Shown here: in pieces, positions 21,482-31,323 of the stretch
Position numbering within the stretch: position 1 is the stretch's first letter
How the letters are laid out: each line of letters opens with the position of its first letter
NCBI RefSeq assembly: GCF_014203605.1
Contig: NZ_JACHJJ010000017.1
Span: 47,192 to 111,191 of the forward strand
Origin: Thiemannella venezuelensis
GTDB taxonomy: Bacteria; Actinomycetota; Actinomycetes; Streptosporangiales; Streptosporangiaceae
Direction: 5' to 3'
DNA: 64,000 nt
Made by a program: the position numbers and the translations under genes
The notes under the pieces: model-generated
The model's input: the letters and a program-made list of their open reading frames with translations, nothing else
Told to the model about the DNA's origin: nothing
Database searches by the model: none

Positions 21482-22600
21482 ATGATGAGGAAGGGAATGC
21501 GGCTGCTCCTGGCGGCCGCAACGGGGGCTGCCGTCTTCGCCAGTGGTACGGCGACAGCGTTCGCCACCCAGACCAGGGTCGCGGCAGCGGCCTGCGATCT
21601 CGTCGCCGCCGACGTCACCGCATTGACCGTGGACGACCCCTACGTCCCGCTCAAGGAAGACGCCACCATCACCTTCGAGGCGACCCTCAAGGACGCCTGG
21701 AAGCTGGACGGAACGCCCAAGAAGGTCGAGCGGAACATCACCGCAGTCAAGGCCGAGTTCCAGCGGGTCGGCGAGACCACCTGGAACAGCGCGACGATCG
21801 GCGACCTCCCCGCGGTTCCGGCCGCCCCGGCCACCGGTGACGCGTCGCTCCCCGCCGACGCGGTCAAGCTCAAGGGCAGCTTCAAGATCACGAAGGACAA
21901 CAAGGACGGCAAGTGGCTCGTCCGCCTCCTGGTGAGCCGCGGCAGCGACACCAAGGAGAGCTGCAAGGAGGTGACGGTCGACCCGCAGGTCAAGTTCGTC
22001 TCCGCCTCGGTCACCGACCCGGTCGTCATCAGCTCCAGCGGTGACACCGAGGTCAAGGTCCGCGCGAACATCGTCGGCGCCTCCGCCGTCACCGGCAAGC
22101 TCTACCACAACGACGGCGGCGACTCGATCGACGTGACCCTGGAGAAGGGCAGCTCCGCCGGCACCTGGTACGCCGACACCTACTTCGACTACTCCTTCTC
22201 CACCGGTTACTGGACCCTGGAGCTGGCGGCCGCGCGCGGCGGCCAGACCCTGGAGGTCAAGAAGGCCGACACCTTCTACGTCCAGAAGGGCGCCGTCAAG
22301 AAGGCCAAGTCCAAGGTCTCCTTCGACGTGACCGCCAACAAGGTCAAGAAGGGCAAGTCCATCCGCCTCTACGGCAAGGTCTACCGGGGCAGCAAGGGCT
22401 ACGCCGGCAAGATGGTCGGGCTCTACTACAAGAAGAAGAACGGCAGCTGGCAGTTCGCCTACTACGTGAAGGCGAACAGCAGCGGCAAGTACAGCAAGAC
22501 CGTCAAGCCGAGGTTCGACGCCTACTGGCGGGCCGTCGTCGGCGGGACCAGCAAGACCTACGGCTCCAAGTCCGGCTACGAGTACGTCGACGTCCGCTAG
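21482..22600 (+). CDS. Secreted protein with Ig-like C-terminal domain, unknown function
   Basis: A 372-residue exported protein. Residues 1-28 form a Sec signal peptide (MMRKGMR, hydrophobic core, then AFA as the likely cleavage site). The mature part has a beta-rich region with one cysteine near the N-terminus and one around residue 160, likely forming a disulfide. A Lys/Tyr-rich C-terminal domain (about 285-372) resembles the bacterial Ig-like domains of many Streptosporangium secreted proteins. AAGGGG precedes two adjacent ATGs (21482 and 21485). It is transcribed divergently from rpmE and ends at a strong terminator shared with rho. I cannot name a function. Confidence 0.8.
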   Translation: MMRKGMRLLLAAATGAAVFASGTATAFATQTRVAAAACDLVAADVTALTVDDPYVPLKEDATITFEATLKDAWKLDGTPKKVERNITAVKAEFQRVGETTWNSATIGDLPAVPAAPATGDASLPADAVKLKGSFKITKDNKDGKWLVRLLVSRGSDTKESCKEVTVDPQVKFVSASVTDPVVISSSGDTEVKVRANIVGASAVTGKLYHNDGGDSIDVTLEKGSSAGTWYADTYFDYSFSTGYWTLELAAARGGQTLEVKKADTFYVQKGAVKKAKSKVSFDVTANKVKKGKSIRLYGKVYRGSKGYAGKMVGLYYKKKNGSWQFAYYVKANSSGKYSKTVKPRFDAYWRAVVGGTSKTYGSKSGYEYVDVR

Positions 22601-22625
22601 CCGGACTCCGCGGCGGCACGGAGGA

Positions 22626-22667
22626 CTGTACGGCTCGCGTCCCCAACCCCGGGCGCAAGCCGTACAG
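22626..22667 (+). terminator. Hairpin after the secreted-protein gene
   Basis: A 10-bp inverted repeat (CTGTACGGCT at 22626-22635, AGCCGTACAG at 22658-22667) with a 22-base loop, 26 bases past the stop codon. It has no T-run. Confidence 0.45.
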
Positions 22668-22714
22668 GCGCCGGACCGGGGCCGAACACTCGGAGAAGAG
22701 TTCGCAGCAGCAAG

Positions 22715-22750
22715 GGAAACGCCCGGTGGCCGAGGCCACCGGGCGTTTCC
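22715..22750. terminator. Bidirectional terminator between the secreted-protein gene and rho
   Basis: A perfect inverted repeat with 17-base arms (22715-22731 and 22734-22750) separated by GA, with an A-run side and a T-run side at the stem base. It lies between the convergent 3' ends of the secreted-protein gene and rho, and reads as an intrinsic terminator in both directions. Confidence 0.85.
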
Positions 22751-22765
22751 GTGCGCCGGGACGGG

Positions 22766-24754
22766 TCAGTCGCGGTCGGAGCTGACCGTCGTCTTCTGCA
22801 CCTGGAGCAGGAACTCCGCGTTGGACTTGGTCTCCTTCATCTTCTCCAGGAGAAGCTCCAGAGCCTGCTGCATGTCCAGGGCGTGCAGCACGCGCCGCAG
22901 CTTCCAGACGATCTGCAGCTCGTCCTTCGACATGAGGATCTCCTCCTTGCGGGTGCCGGACGCGTCGACGTCCACCGCGGGGAAGATCCGCTTGTCCGCG
23001 AGGCCGCGGTTGAGCTTGAGCTCGGCGTTTCCGGTGCCCTTGAACTCCTCGAAGATGACCTCGTCCATCTTGGAGCCGGTCTCGACCAGCGCCGTGGCGA
23101 GGATCGTCAGCGAGCCGCCGTTCTCGATGTTGCGGGCGGCGCCGAAGAAGCGCTTGGGCGGGTAGAGGGCCGTGGAGTCGACACCGCCCGACAGGATCCG
23201 GCCCGAGGCGGGAGCCGCCAGGTTGTAGGCCCGGCCCAGGCGGGTGATCGAGTCGAGCAGCACGACGACGTCGTGGCCCAGCTCCACCAGGCGCTTGGCC
23301 CGCTCGATGGCGAGTTCGGCGACCGTGGTGTGGTCCTCGGCGGGACGGTCGAAGGTCGAGTGGATGACCTCGCCCTTCACCGACCGCTGCATGTCGGTGA
23401 CCTCTTCCGGACGCTCGTCGACGAGGACGACCATCAGGTGGCACTCGGGGTTGTTCCGGGTGATCGCGTTGGCGATCGCCTGGAGCACCATCGTCTTGCC
23501 CGCCTTGGGCGGGGAGACGATGAGCCCGCGCTGGCCCTTGCCGATCGGGGCGACCAGGTCGATGATCCGGGTCGTCAGGACGTTCGGCTCGGTCTCCAGC
23601 CGCAGGCGCTCCTGCGGGTAGAGCGGCGTGAGCTTGTTGAAGTCGGGCCGCTGGCGGGCCTGCTCCGGGTCCATGCCGTTGACCGTGTCGAGACGGACGA
23701 GCGCGTTGAACTTCTCGCGGCGCTCGCCGTCGCGCGGCTGGCGGACGGCGCCGGTGACGACGTCGCCCTTGCGCAGGCCGTTGCGGCGGATCTGGGCGAG
23801 CGAGACGTAGACGTCGTTGGAGCCGGGCAGGTAGCCGCTGGTCCGGACGAACGCGTAGTTGTCCAGGATGTCCAGGATGCCGGCGATCGGGATGAGGACG
23901 TCGTCCTCGCCGACCACGGGCTCGTTGGCGTCGAAGCGGTCACGGCCGCGGCGGTTGCGCTCCCGGAACCGGCCGCGGCGGCCGCGGCGGTCGTCGTCCT
24001 CGGCGCCGGGACCGTGCTGGTCGCCCCGGCCCTGCGGGCCGCGGTTCTGGTCGCCGCGCTCGCCCCGGTCACCCCGGTCGGTGCGCTCGCCCCGGTCGAT
24101 GCGCTCGCCCCGGTCGGTGCGCTCGCCCCGCTCACCGCGCTCGGGACGGTCCGCGCGCTCCCCGCGGGACTGGCCCGCGTCGGCGGCGCGCTGGTCGGCA
24201 CGGCCCTCGCCGCGCTCGCCGCGCTCGCCCCGCTCACCGCGTTCGCCCCGCTCACGGCGCTCGCCGCGGCCGCGGCGCTCGCCGCGCTCGCGGCGGCTCT
24301 CGCCGCGCTCGGGACGGTTCTCGGGCTGACCGGCCTCGGCCTGCTCCACGACGGGCGCGGCGGCCGCGACCGGCTCGGGAGCCGCCTCCGGCTCGGGCGC
24401 GGACTCGGCGGGGACGGCCGGGGCGGCGGCGCGGGAACGTTCCCTGCGGCTGCGCGCGGGGCGCTCGGCGACCGGCTCGGAGACGGCCGGGGCCTCCTGG
24501 ACGGCGGCGGGCGCGGGGGCGCTCTCGGGGGAGATGCCCTGCTTCTCCTGGATGGCCGCGATCAGCTGGCTCTTGCGCATCCGCCCGGTCCCGCTGATAC
24601 CAAGACCGGTCGCCATGGCCTGCAGCTCGGGCAGCACCATGGCGGACAGGCCGGTGCCGGAGCGACGACGCTTGGTCGCGGCGCGGGTGGGGGTGTCGCC
24701 GGCCGCCGGCTGGGTGCCGTTGGCATCGGAGAGGAGTTCGGTGGTGTCGCTCAC
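22766..24754 (-). CDS. rho: Transcription termination factor Rho with Arg/Gly-rich insert
   Basis: The hexameric RNA helicase that ends transcription. It has 662 residues from GTG 24754 (AAGGA upstream), against about 420 in E. coli. Order: N-terminal SAP-like helices (about 30-75, [13 protein letters not shown]), a disordered Ala/Pro/Glu stretch, a highly charged insert rich in GER, DRG and RGR (about 145-275), the cold-shock RNA-binding domain (about 285-345, with [12 protein letters not shown]), and the RecA-type motor with Walker A SPPKAGKT (414-421). The insert is typical of high-GC actinobacteria and is thought to add RNA binding. A longer open frame upstream (to 25048) has no Rho features. 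Confidence 0.97.
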   Translation of the reverse strand: MSDTTELLSDANGTQPAAGDTPTRAATKRRRSGTGLSAMVLPELQAMATGLGISGTGRMRKSQLIAAIQEKQGISPESAPAPAAVQEAPAVSEPVAERPARSRRERSRAAAPAVPAESAPEPEAAPEPVAAAAPVVEQAEAGQPENRPERGESRRERGERRGRGERRERGERGERGERGERGEGRADQRAADAGQSRGERADRPERGERGERTDRGERIDRGERTDRGDRGERGDQNRGPQGRGDQHGPGAEDDDRRGRRGRFRERNRRGRDRFDANEPVVGEDDVLIPIAGILDILDNYAFVRTSGYLPGSNDVYVSLAQIRRNGLRKGDVVTGAVRQPRDGERREKFNALVRLDTVNGMDPEQARQRPDFNKLTPLYPQERLRLETEPNVLTTRIIDLVAPIGKGQRGLIVSPPKAGKTMVLQAIANAITRNNPECHLMVVLVDERPEEVTDMQRSVKGEVIHSTFDRPAEDHTTVAELAIERAKRLVELGHDVVVLLDSITRLGRAYNLAAPASGRILSGGVDSTALYPPKRFFGAARNIENGGSLTILATALVETGSKMDEVIFEEFKGTGNAELKLNRGLADKRIFPAVDVDASGTRKEEILMSKDELQIVWKLRRVLHALDMQQALELLLEKMKETKSNAEFLLQVQKTTVSSDRD

Positions 24755-25218
24755 TAATGGGTCCTTCCCAGGGGTCGGGCGTGGCCATGATCGGCCGATC
24801 GTCCCGGTGGTGCGATCGGCCCGGCGGGACAGACCGGGCCGGGTTGCACGTCGCGATCCTCGGCGGTCCTTGAGGACCGCCGCCACTGTCGGAGAAGGGC
24901 GTATCCACGCCGTCACCATCGAGATTCGCCGACGGTGGGGCTTGGAGGACACCCCCCGGATTGCTACCGGCAACCAGATGTCGAGATGGTTCGAACGCGC
25001 ATGTCCCTGAAACGCCGCCTCTCGCTGCCCCAACCGAATGTGGGCCATTCGGAGGCGACGGATTCGGGGAAACCACTGTGGCGCTCACGCCTCACGGAGC
25101 GAGGCATGGTGCGACGATGTGTGGCTGACAAGCACGCACCCGAAACGGGGGCACCTGGTGCGGCTCTCAGCCTAACATCACCAGCACACACAGCTATTCC
25201 CTGAAGGTCGAAGAGGCA
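24755..25218 (-). promoter_or_regulatory. Gene-free rho leader and promoter region (464 bases)
   Basis: I see no credible gene here. It must hold the rho promoter and 5' leader. It contains a perfect hairpin (9-bp stem, TTGA loop, 24861-24882) and a 12-bp palindrome GATCGGCCGATC at 24789-24800. Rho genes are often autoregulated through their leaders, so the hairpin could be part of such control. No clear promoter hexamers were found. Confidence 0.5.
24861..24882. other. Perfect hairpin in the rho leader
   Basis: CGGCGGTCC, loop TTGA, GGACCGCCG: nine uninterrupted pairs, 107 bases upstream of the rho start codon. In the transcript it would form a compact stem with a four-base loop. Confidence 0.7.
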
Positions 25219-26181
25219 TCAGCGTGTCTCGGGAAAGGCAACGCGCGCACCGCGGGTTTCGACATCCAGTGGCTGGATGTGCCAGTCAGTACCCACTTCC
25301 GGTGCGATCAAATCCTGCGTATCCGCTGTCGAAAACGCAAGAACCGTGGGACCCGCCCCGGAGACGACCGCGGGCACCCCGGCGCCGCGCAGGCGTTCGA
25401 CCAGTTCGGCGGTCTCCGGCATGGCGGGCGCGCGGTAGCCCTGGTGCAGCCGGTCCTCGGTCGCGGCCATGAGCAGCTCCCGCTCCGGCCGCCCGGTCAG
25501 CGCCGCGACCAGCAGCGCGGCCCGCCCGGCGTTCGCGGAGGCGTCCGCGTGCGGGACCTGCGCGGGGAGCAGCCCCCTGGCGACCTCCGTGGACAGGCGG
25601 TGCCGGGGGATGAGCGCCACCGGCCGGACGTCGGCGTGTGGAACCAGTTTCACCATACGCGGAACTCCGGGCTGCTCGATCCACGCGACCGTCAGCCCGC
25701 CCGCGATGCAGGGGGCGACGTTGTCCGGGTGCCCCTCGATCTCGGTGGCCAGCGCGAGGGCGAAGTCGTCCGAGAGCTTGCTCCCCCGGTCCCGGCGCGT
25801 CTCCTGGCTCCCGGCGTGTTCGGGGTGGGCCAGCGCGCGGGCCGCGAGGATGCCGGCGCAGATCGCCGCCGAGGAGGAGCCGAGGCCGCGCCCGTGCGGG
25901 ATGCGGTTGCGGCAGACCATCCTGATCCCGGCCGGCTGCCGCACCGTGAAGGCGTCGAAGGCGGCGCGCAGCGCCCGGACGACCAGATGCCCCTCACCGG
26001 CGTCGAGCTCTCCCTCGCCCTCCCCCTTCACCTCCACGACCAGCCCGGGCGTCTGCGTGATCTCGACCTCCACCTCGTCGCAGAGGTCCAGCGCCAGCCC
26101 GAGGGAGTCGAACCCCGGCCCCAGGTTCGCGCTGGTCGCGGGGGTCCGGACCACGACCTTGCCGCCATAGATATTGATCAT
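25219..26181 (-). CDS. thrB: Homoserine kinase
   Basis: Phosphorylates L-homoserine in threonine synthesis. It is a GHMP kinase of 320 residues. The N-terminus has the VRTPATSANLGPGFD motif, and the ATP-binding loop is PHGRGLGSSSAA (about residues 94-105); the C-terminal GHMP motif reads VPAVVSGAGPTVLAF. AAGGAG precedes ATG 26181. It follows thrC with a 50-base spacer occupied by a strong hairpin, and precedes rho. Confidence 0.96.
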   Translation of the reverse strand: MINIYGGKVVVRTPATSANLGPGFDSLGLALDLCDEVEVEITQTPGLVVEVKGEGEGELDAGEGHLVVRALRAAFDAFTVRQPAGIRMVCRNRIPHGRGLGSSSAAICAGILAARALAHPEHAGSQETRRDRGSKLSDDFALALATEIEGHPDNVAPCIAGGLTVAWIEQPGVPRMVKLVPHADVRPVALIPRHRLSTEVARGLLPAQVPHADASANAGRAALLVAALTGRPERELLMAATEDRLHQGYRAPAMPETAELVERLRGAGVPAVVSGAGPTVLAFSTADTQDLIAPEVGTDWHIQPLDVETRGARVAFPETR

Positions 26182-26195
26182 TCATCTCCTTGTTG

Positions 26196-26220
26196 CCCGC
26201 CCGCCGGGCCGGCGGGCGGG
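26196..26220 (-). terminator. Strong hairpin in the thrC-thrB spacer
   Basis: CCCGCCCGCC (26196-26205), loop GGGCC, GGCGGGCGGG (26211-26220): a perfect 10-bp GC-only stem directly upstream of the thrB ribosome binding site. It could dampen thrB expression or stabilise the thrC message; it lacks a T-run. Confidence 0.45.
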
Positions 26221-26231
26221 GACGGGGCGGG

Positions 26232-27290
<1,059 letters not shown>

Positions 27291-27382
27291 GATTGCTCCT
27301 CCCGCGCACGGCTCCGCGGTGCGCGTTCTACCTGCGTTGTTGGGCAACGAGTCTACGGGCAACCGTCTCGCTCCCGGGATCC

Positions 27383-27403
27383 GATGTCCACCAACTGGAC
27401 ATC
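27383..27403. promoter_or_regulatory. Inverted repeat in the thrC/GT2 divergent promoter region
   Basis: GATGTCCA, spacer CCAAC, TGGACATC: perfect 8+8 symmetry, about 95 bases upstream of thrC and 100 upstream of the glycosyltransferase gene. It looks like a dimeric repressor or activator site serving one or both genes. Confidence 0.45.
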
Positions 27404-27504
27404 TCGGGCGTCCTCCTGGGAGACGCACTCAGACAGCACTAAGAAACCGCGGGTAAGGTCGACAGGTCTTGACACGCGGTGACGCAGACAAGGGGCATGA
27501 CATC

Positions 27505-29028
27505 ATGACGGGCGGAGCGGCGATCGGCCTGCCCCCGATCCGGCACAACGACTACTCCCCCCTGGTCCCTCCCGGGCTGGGCGAGTGGGAGCCGTCGCTC
27601 CCGGTGAGCGTGGTCATCCCCGCGCACGGCGGGCAGCACCGGCTCGACCTGACCCTCGCCGCGCTGGCCGCGCAGACCTATCCGGACCACCTCATGGAAG
27701 TGATCGTGGTCGACGACGGCAGCGAACCCCCGCTGCGCCTGCCGGAGATCGCCCCGCTGGACACCAGGATCGTCCCCGCGGCCCCCGGAGGCTGGGGCAT
27801 CGCGCACGCGTTCAACAGCGGCGCCGCCCTCGCCGGGGGCCGCGTCCTGCAGCGCCTCGACGCCGACATGATCGTCTGCCGCGAGCACATCGAGGCGCTG
27901 GCCCGCTGGCACCACCTGGCCGAGCACGTGGTCGCCATCGGCGCCAAGAAGTTCGTCGAGGAGCCCGCGCTGACGCCCGCCGAGGTCCACGAGGCCGTGC
28001 GCGAAGGCGCGCCGGGATCGCTCTTCGACCTGTCCCGGGCGATCAACAGCTCCACCGAGCAGACGATCGCCCGCACCGACGGCCTGCGGAGCAGCCGCAA
28101 CCCCTACCACGTGTGCACGGGGCCGACGATCTCGATGCGCGCCGAGACCTTCCACGCCGTGGGCGGCTTCGACCCCGCCGTGCCGCGGGGCGAGGACACC
28201 GAACTCGCCTACCGGCTGGCCCAGCACGGCGTGGTCTTCATCCCCGACATGGCGGCCGGGGCCGTGCACCTCGGGCTCCCCGCGCAGCGCCGCGACCGGC
28301 AGCGGGCGGTCCGGGTGGTCGCTCCCTACCTGGCCCACCGGGTACCGCTCCGCCGGGACCTGCGCAAGGACCGGGGACGGCGCTGGCTGGTGCCGTACGC
28401 CGAGGTGGTCCTGCACGTGGGCGAGGCGACCGAGGAGCAGGCGCGCAGGGCGGTGGGTGCCGCGCTGGAGGGGTCGGTGACCGACGTGGTGGTCACCCTG
28501 GTCGCCCCGTGGTCGCGGCTGCCGGAAGGCCGCCGCCCGGTGCTCGGCGACCCCGCCTTCGAACTGCGCCTGATGCACGAGCACTTCGCCCACGACGAGC
28601 GGGTACGGCTGGCCGACGAGGTCTCCCCCACCCCCGCGCCCATCCCGTTCCGCTACACGGGCCCCGTCTCGGCCCCGCTGGGCCGAGACTCCCTGGAGCG
28701 GATGATCGCCGCGGTCCAGGCGGACCGGTCGGGGCTCCTGGTGGTCGACCTCTCCGGCGACGGGACGGCCACGCTGGAGCGGACCGAGGCGCTGGGCCGG
28801 GCCCGGCTGCTCGGCGCGGACGACGTGGTCACCTCGATCAAGGCCACCCACGGCGTACGGCACGGCACGCGGGCGGAGTTCTGGCCGTCCCAGCGGCCCT
28901 CCCCCGACAGGCCCGCGGCGAGGAAGCCGGAGCCGGCCGCCGGCCCCGCGCGCCGGAAGCCGGGCCCCGTGCCCGCGGAACCGCGCTCGCTGCTCGCCCG
29001 CCTCCGCTCCGCGGTCCGCGCGGACTGA
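27505..29028 (+). CDS. GT2-family glycosyltransferase (type A of the island)
   Basis: A predicted inverting GT-A fold glycosyltransferase with 507 residues. The nucleotide-sugar-binding start is VSVVIPAHGG (34-43); the metal-binding DAD is at 119-121 (RLDADM) and the later acidic motif RGEDTELAYR is present. It begins with the block RHNDYSPL-PPGLGEWEPS, shared with the genes at 31307 and 38825. The C-terminal half (about 290-507) is a second, unassigned domain plus a Pro/Ala-rich tail. AAGGGG precedes ATG 27505; a TTG further upstream (27469) is a less likely start. No signal or membrane helix is seen, so it should act at the cytoplasmic face. The acceptor is unknown. Confidence 0.85.
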   Translation: MTGGAAIGLPPIRHNDYSPLVPPGLGEWEPSLPVSVVIPAHGGQHRLDLTLAALAAQTYPDHLMEVIVVDDGSEPPLRLPEIAPLDTRIVPAAPGGWGIAHAFNSGAALAGGRVLQRLDADMIVCREHIEALARWHHLAEHVVAIGAKKFVEEPALTPAEVHEAVREGAPGSLFDLSRAINSSTEQTIARTDGLRSSRNPYHVCTGPTISMRAETFHAVGGFDPAVPRGEDTELAYRLAQHGVVFIPDMAAGAVHLGLPAQRRDRQRAVRVVAPYLAHRVPLRRDLRKDRGRRWLVPYAEVVLHVGEATEEQARRAVGAALEGSVTDVVVTLVAPWSRLPEGRRPVLGDPAFELRLMHEHFAHDERVRLADEVSPTPAPIPFRYTGPVSAPLGRDSLERMIAAVQADRSGLLVVDLSGDGTATLERTEALGRARLLGADDVVTSIKATHGVRHGTRAEFWPSQRPSPDRPAARKPEPAAGPARRKPGPVPAEPRSLLARLRSAVRAD

Positions 29029-29105
29029 CCGGGCCGCCCGGCCGTACGGCGCCGCCGGGAGGCACGCCCGGCCGGTGGGCCGCAGGCGGCCGGGGAGCCC
29101 TCCCC

Positions 29106-30434
29106 TCAGGCCGGTGCGTCGACGGGCCTGGCGTCCGGCTCGGGCAGGGGCGTGACGCGGCGCCGTACCGCGAGCCCGAACGCCACGACGAGCAGACCCG
29201 CGGCGCCCGCGACCGCGAACGGCGCGGCGGGGCGCCAGGCGTCGTAGAGGTAGCCGCCGAGACCGGAGACGACGAGGATGCCGATCGCTCCGCAGAGGGT
29301 CTGCACGCCGTAGGCGGAGCCCCGGACGGAGGCGGGGGCCTGCTGCGCCAGGAGCGGCCCGGCTGTGGTGATCACCGCGATCTCGCCCAGTCCCACGAGC
29401 ACCGCCGTGACCATCATTCCGGAGCCGAGCGGGTCGGAGATCAGGAGCGTGGACAGGTAGGCGGCGGCCGCGAGGCCCTGGGCGAGGACCACCACGTCCT
29501 GGCGGCGCATCCGGTCGCCGAGCCAGCCGAAGAGGGGGGCGGCGAGCATGGCCGTGGTCTGCGCGATCCCGACCACGGCTCCGGCCCGGGCCAGCGCCTC
29601 GGCGCCGGACAGTCCTCCCTCCGCGAGGGCGTGCTCGGTCACCCACAGGGACATGAACCCGGCGACGACCGCGAGGTCGGCGCGGGCCACGAACGCCGCG
29701 GCGTACGACAGGGCGACCCCGGGATCGCGGGCGAGCGCGACGCCCTCGGCGATCAGCCGGGTCAGCGGGACGCGCCCGGCGGCGGCGCTCACCCTCGTCT
29801 TCGACAATGTGCGCCACATCAGGGCGCCGACCGCCAGGACCACCGCGGCGATGACCAGGAACGAGATCCGGGCGGCGGCGACCGGGGCCGTCCCGCCGTC
29901 CTCCAGGAGCTTGGGGAGCCGGACCAGGGCGAGCACCGCGACCATCGCGCCGAGCCCGCTGAACAGGCCGACCAGTCCGTAGGATCTGCCCCGCGAGCCG
30001 TCGCGGACGTAGTCGACCGCCACGGTGGAGAGCATTCCACTCAGCGCCGCGACGCCGAGGGCGAAGACCACGCGCAGCGCGACGAGCACGGCGGTGTTCC
30101 CGGCGAAGGGGAACAGCGCGGTGCCCAGCGCGCACAGCGCGAACCCGGCGACCACGACGGGCCGCCGGCCGTACCGGTCGGCCAGCGCGCCGTACCAGGC
30201 CAGGCTCACGATCATCGCGATCTCGGCGGCGACGCCGAGGAGACCGACGATCTTTCCCTGATCGCCCTTGGCGACGCCGAGGACGCCGCTGAGGATGTAC
30301 GGCTGCGCGGCGGGCAGGAAGGAGATCACCGCCGTCGCGGTGAACGCCATGGACAGGCAGGCCCACAGGTTGCCGCGGCCGATGCCGTCGGCGAGGTCGA
30401 GACCCAGGACGCGGCGCGAGGGGGAGGCGGCCAT
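29106..30434 (-). CDS. MFS transporter
   Basis: A 442-residue major facilitator protein with twelve predicted helices. The loop 2-3 signature GALADRYGRRP and its C-half counterpart GWLGDRMRRQ are both clear. The fold and family are secure but the cargo cannot be read from the sequence. It is convergent with the GT2 gene at 27505 and divergent from the methyltransferase at 30526, with which it shares a promoter region containing symmetric elements. It could export a glycan precursor or be an unrelated drug exporter. Confidence 0.88.
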   Translation of the reverse strand: MAASPSRRVLGLDLADGIGRGNLWACLSMAFTATAVISFLPAAQPYILSGVLGVAKGDQGKIVGLLGVAAEIAMIVSLAWYGALADRYGRRPVVVAGFALCALGTALFPFAGNTAVLVALRVVFALGVAALSGMLSTVAVDYVRDGSRGRSYGLVGLFSGLGAMVAVLALVRLPKLLEDGGTAPVAAARISFLVIAAVVLAVGALMWRTLSKTRVSAAAGRVPLTRLIAEGVALARDPGVALSYAAAFVARADLAVVAGFMSLWVTEHALAEGGLSGAEALARAGAVVGIAQTTAMLAAPLFGWLGDRMRRQDVVVLAQGLAAAAYLSTLLISDPLGSGMMVTAVLVGLGEIAVITTAGPLLAQQAPASVRGSAYGVQTLCGAIGILVVSGLGGYLYDAWRPAAPFAVAGAAGLLVVAFGLAVRRRVTPLPEPDARPVDAPA

Positions 30435-30437
30435 GGC

Positions 30438-30518
30438 GTGATCTTGTCATCTCGGAGATCACTTCTCCAGGGCCCGAGTGGCTATGATCACGACAATTCC
30501 TGAAATGTTGTCATCGGA
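30438..30518. promoter_or_regulatory. Divergent promoter region with repeated elements (MFS / methyltransferase)
   Basis: An inverted repeat GTGATC/GATCAC spans 30438-30462, and GACAA/TTGTC spans 30492-30512. The string TTGTCATC followed closely by GGAG occurs twice, at 30444 and 30508. Together these suggest a shared operator region for the two divergent genes. Confidence 0.35.
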
Positions 30519-30525
30519 GCGGCAC

Positions 30526-31323
30526 GTGACCGACCAGGCCCCCATCGGCATCCAGACGCACATCCCCAACATCGCCCGCATGTACGACTACTACCTGGGC
30601 GGAAAGGACAACTTCCCCGCCGACCGGGAGGCCGCCGAGAAGGCCCTCGCGGTGGTGCCGGAGATCCGCCACAGCGCCCGGTCCAACCGCGCCTTCCTCG
30701 GCCGCGCCGTCGCCTTCCTCGCCGAGCGGGGCATCGACCAGTTCCTCGACATCGGCGCGGGGCTGCCCACCCAGAGCAACGTGCACCAGGTCGCCCCCGG
30801 CGCCCGGGTGGTCTACGTCGACAACGACCCCACCGTGCTGGTCCACGGCCGGGCCATCCTGGGCCGGAACGAGAACGTGTCCATCGTCGAGGGGGACGTG
30901 CGCCGGCCCAAGGAGATCCTGGAGCACCCGGACGTCCGCGCGGCGATCGACTTCACCCGGCCGGTGGCGGTCCTACTGCTGGCGATCATGCATTTCGTCC
31001 CGGACGAGTACAGCCCCTCGGGCATCATCGCCGAGTTCCGCGCGGCCATGGCGCCCGGCAGCCACCTGGCCATGTCCCACGTCGTGATCGACGCCCGGCC
31101 CCAGGCCGCCGAGGGGGTGACGCAGGTCTACGACCAGGCGTCCTCGCCCTTCGTGCCGCGGACGAGCGCGGAGGTCATCCGGCTGTTCGGCGGTTTCGAC
31201 CTGGTCGACCCCGGCGTGGTCAACCTCCCCGAGTGGCGGCCCGCGCCCGGCGACGCGGTGCCCTACCGGAACGTCGGCGACTACTTCCTCGGCGGGGTCG
31301 GCCTGGTCACCGGCGACGGGTGA
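30526..31323 (+). CDS. SAM-dependent methyltransferase, DUF574 type
   Basis: A 265-residue member of the actinobacterial DUF574 methyltransferase family. The hallmark N-terminus (IPNIARMYDYYLGGKDNFPADR, about residues 13-34) is intact; the SAM-binding segment is FLDIGAGLPTQSNVHQVAP with the acidic strand end VVYVDNDPTVL. The GTG at 30526 has GGAG six bases upstream; earlier in-frame starts at 30478 and 30484 have none. The family is abundant in filamentous actinomycetes and its substrates are mostly unknown. It is convergent with the GT2 gene at 31307, overlapping it by 17 bases at the 3' ends. Confidence 0.88.
   Translation: MTDQAPIGIQTHIPNIARMYDYYLGGKDNFPADREAAEKALAVVPEIRHSARSNRAFLGRAVAFLAERGIDQFLDIGAGLPTQSNVHQVAPGARVVYVDNDPTVLVHGRAILGRNENVSIVEGDVRRPKEILEHPDVRAAIDFTRPVAVLLLAIMHFVPDEYSPSGIIAEFRAAMAPGSHLAMSHVVIDARPQAAEGVTQVYDQASSPFVPRTSAEVIRLFGGFDLVDPGVVNLPEWRPAPGDAVPYRNVGDYFLGGVGLVTGDG

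Noticed and set aside
23930..24340. Short regular repeats in rho that resemble a CRISPR-like array
   Set aside because: The repeats are imperfect, have no unique spacers and encode Gly-Glu-Arg units in frame within rho.
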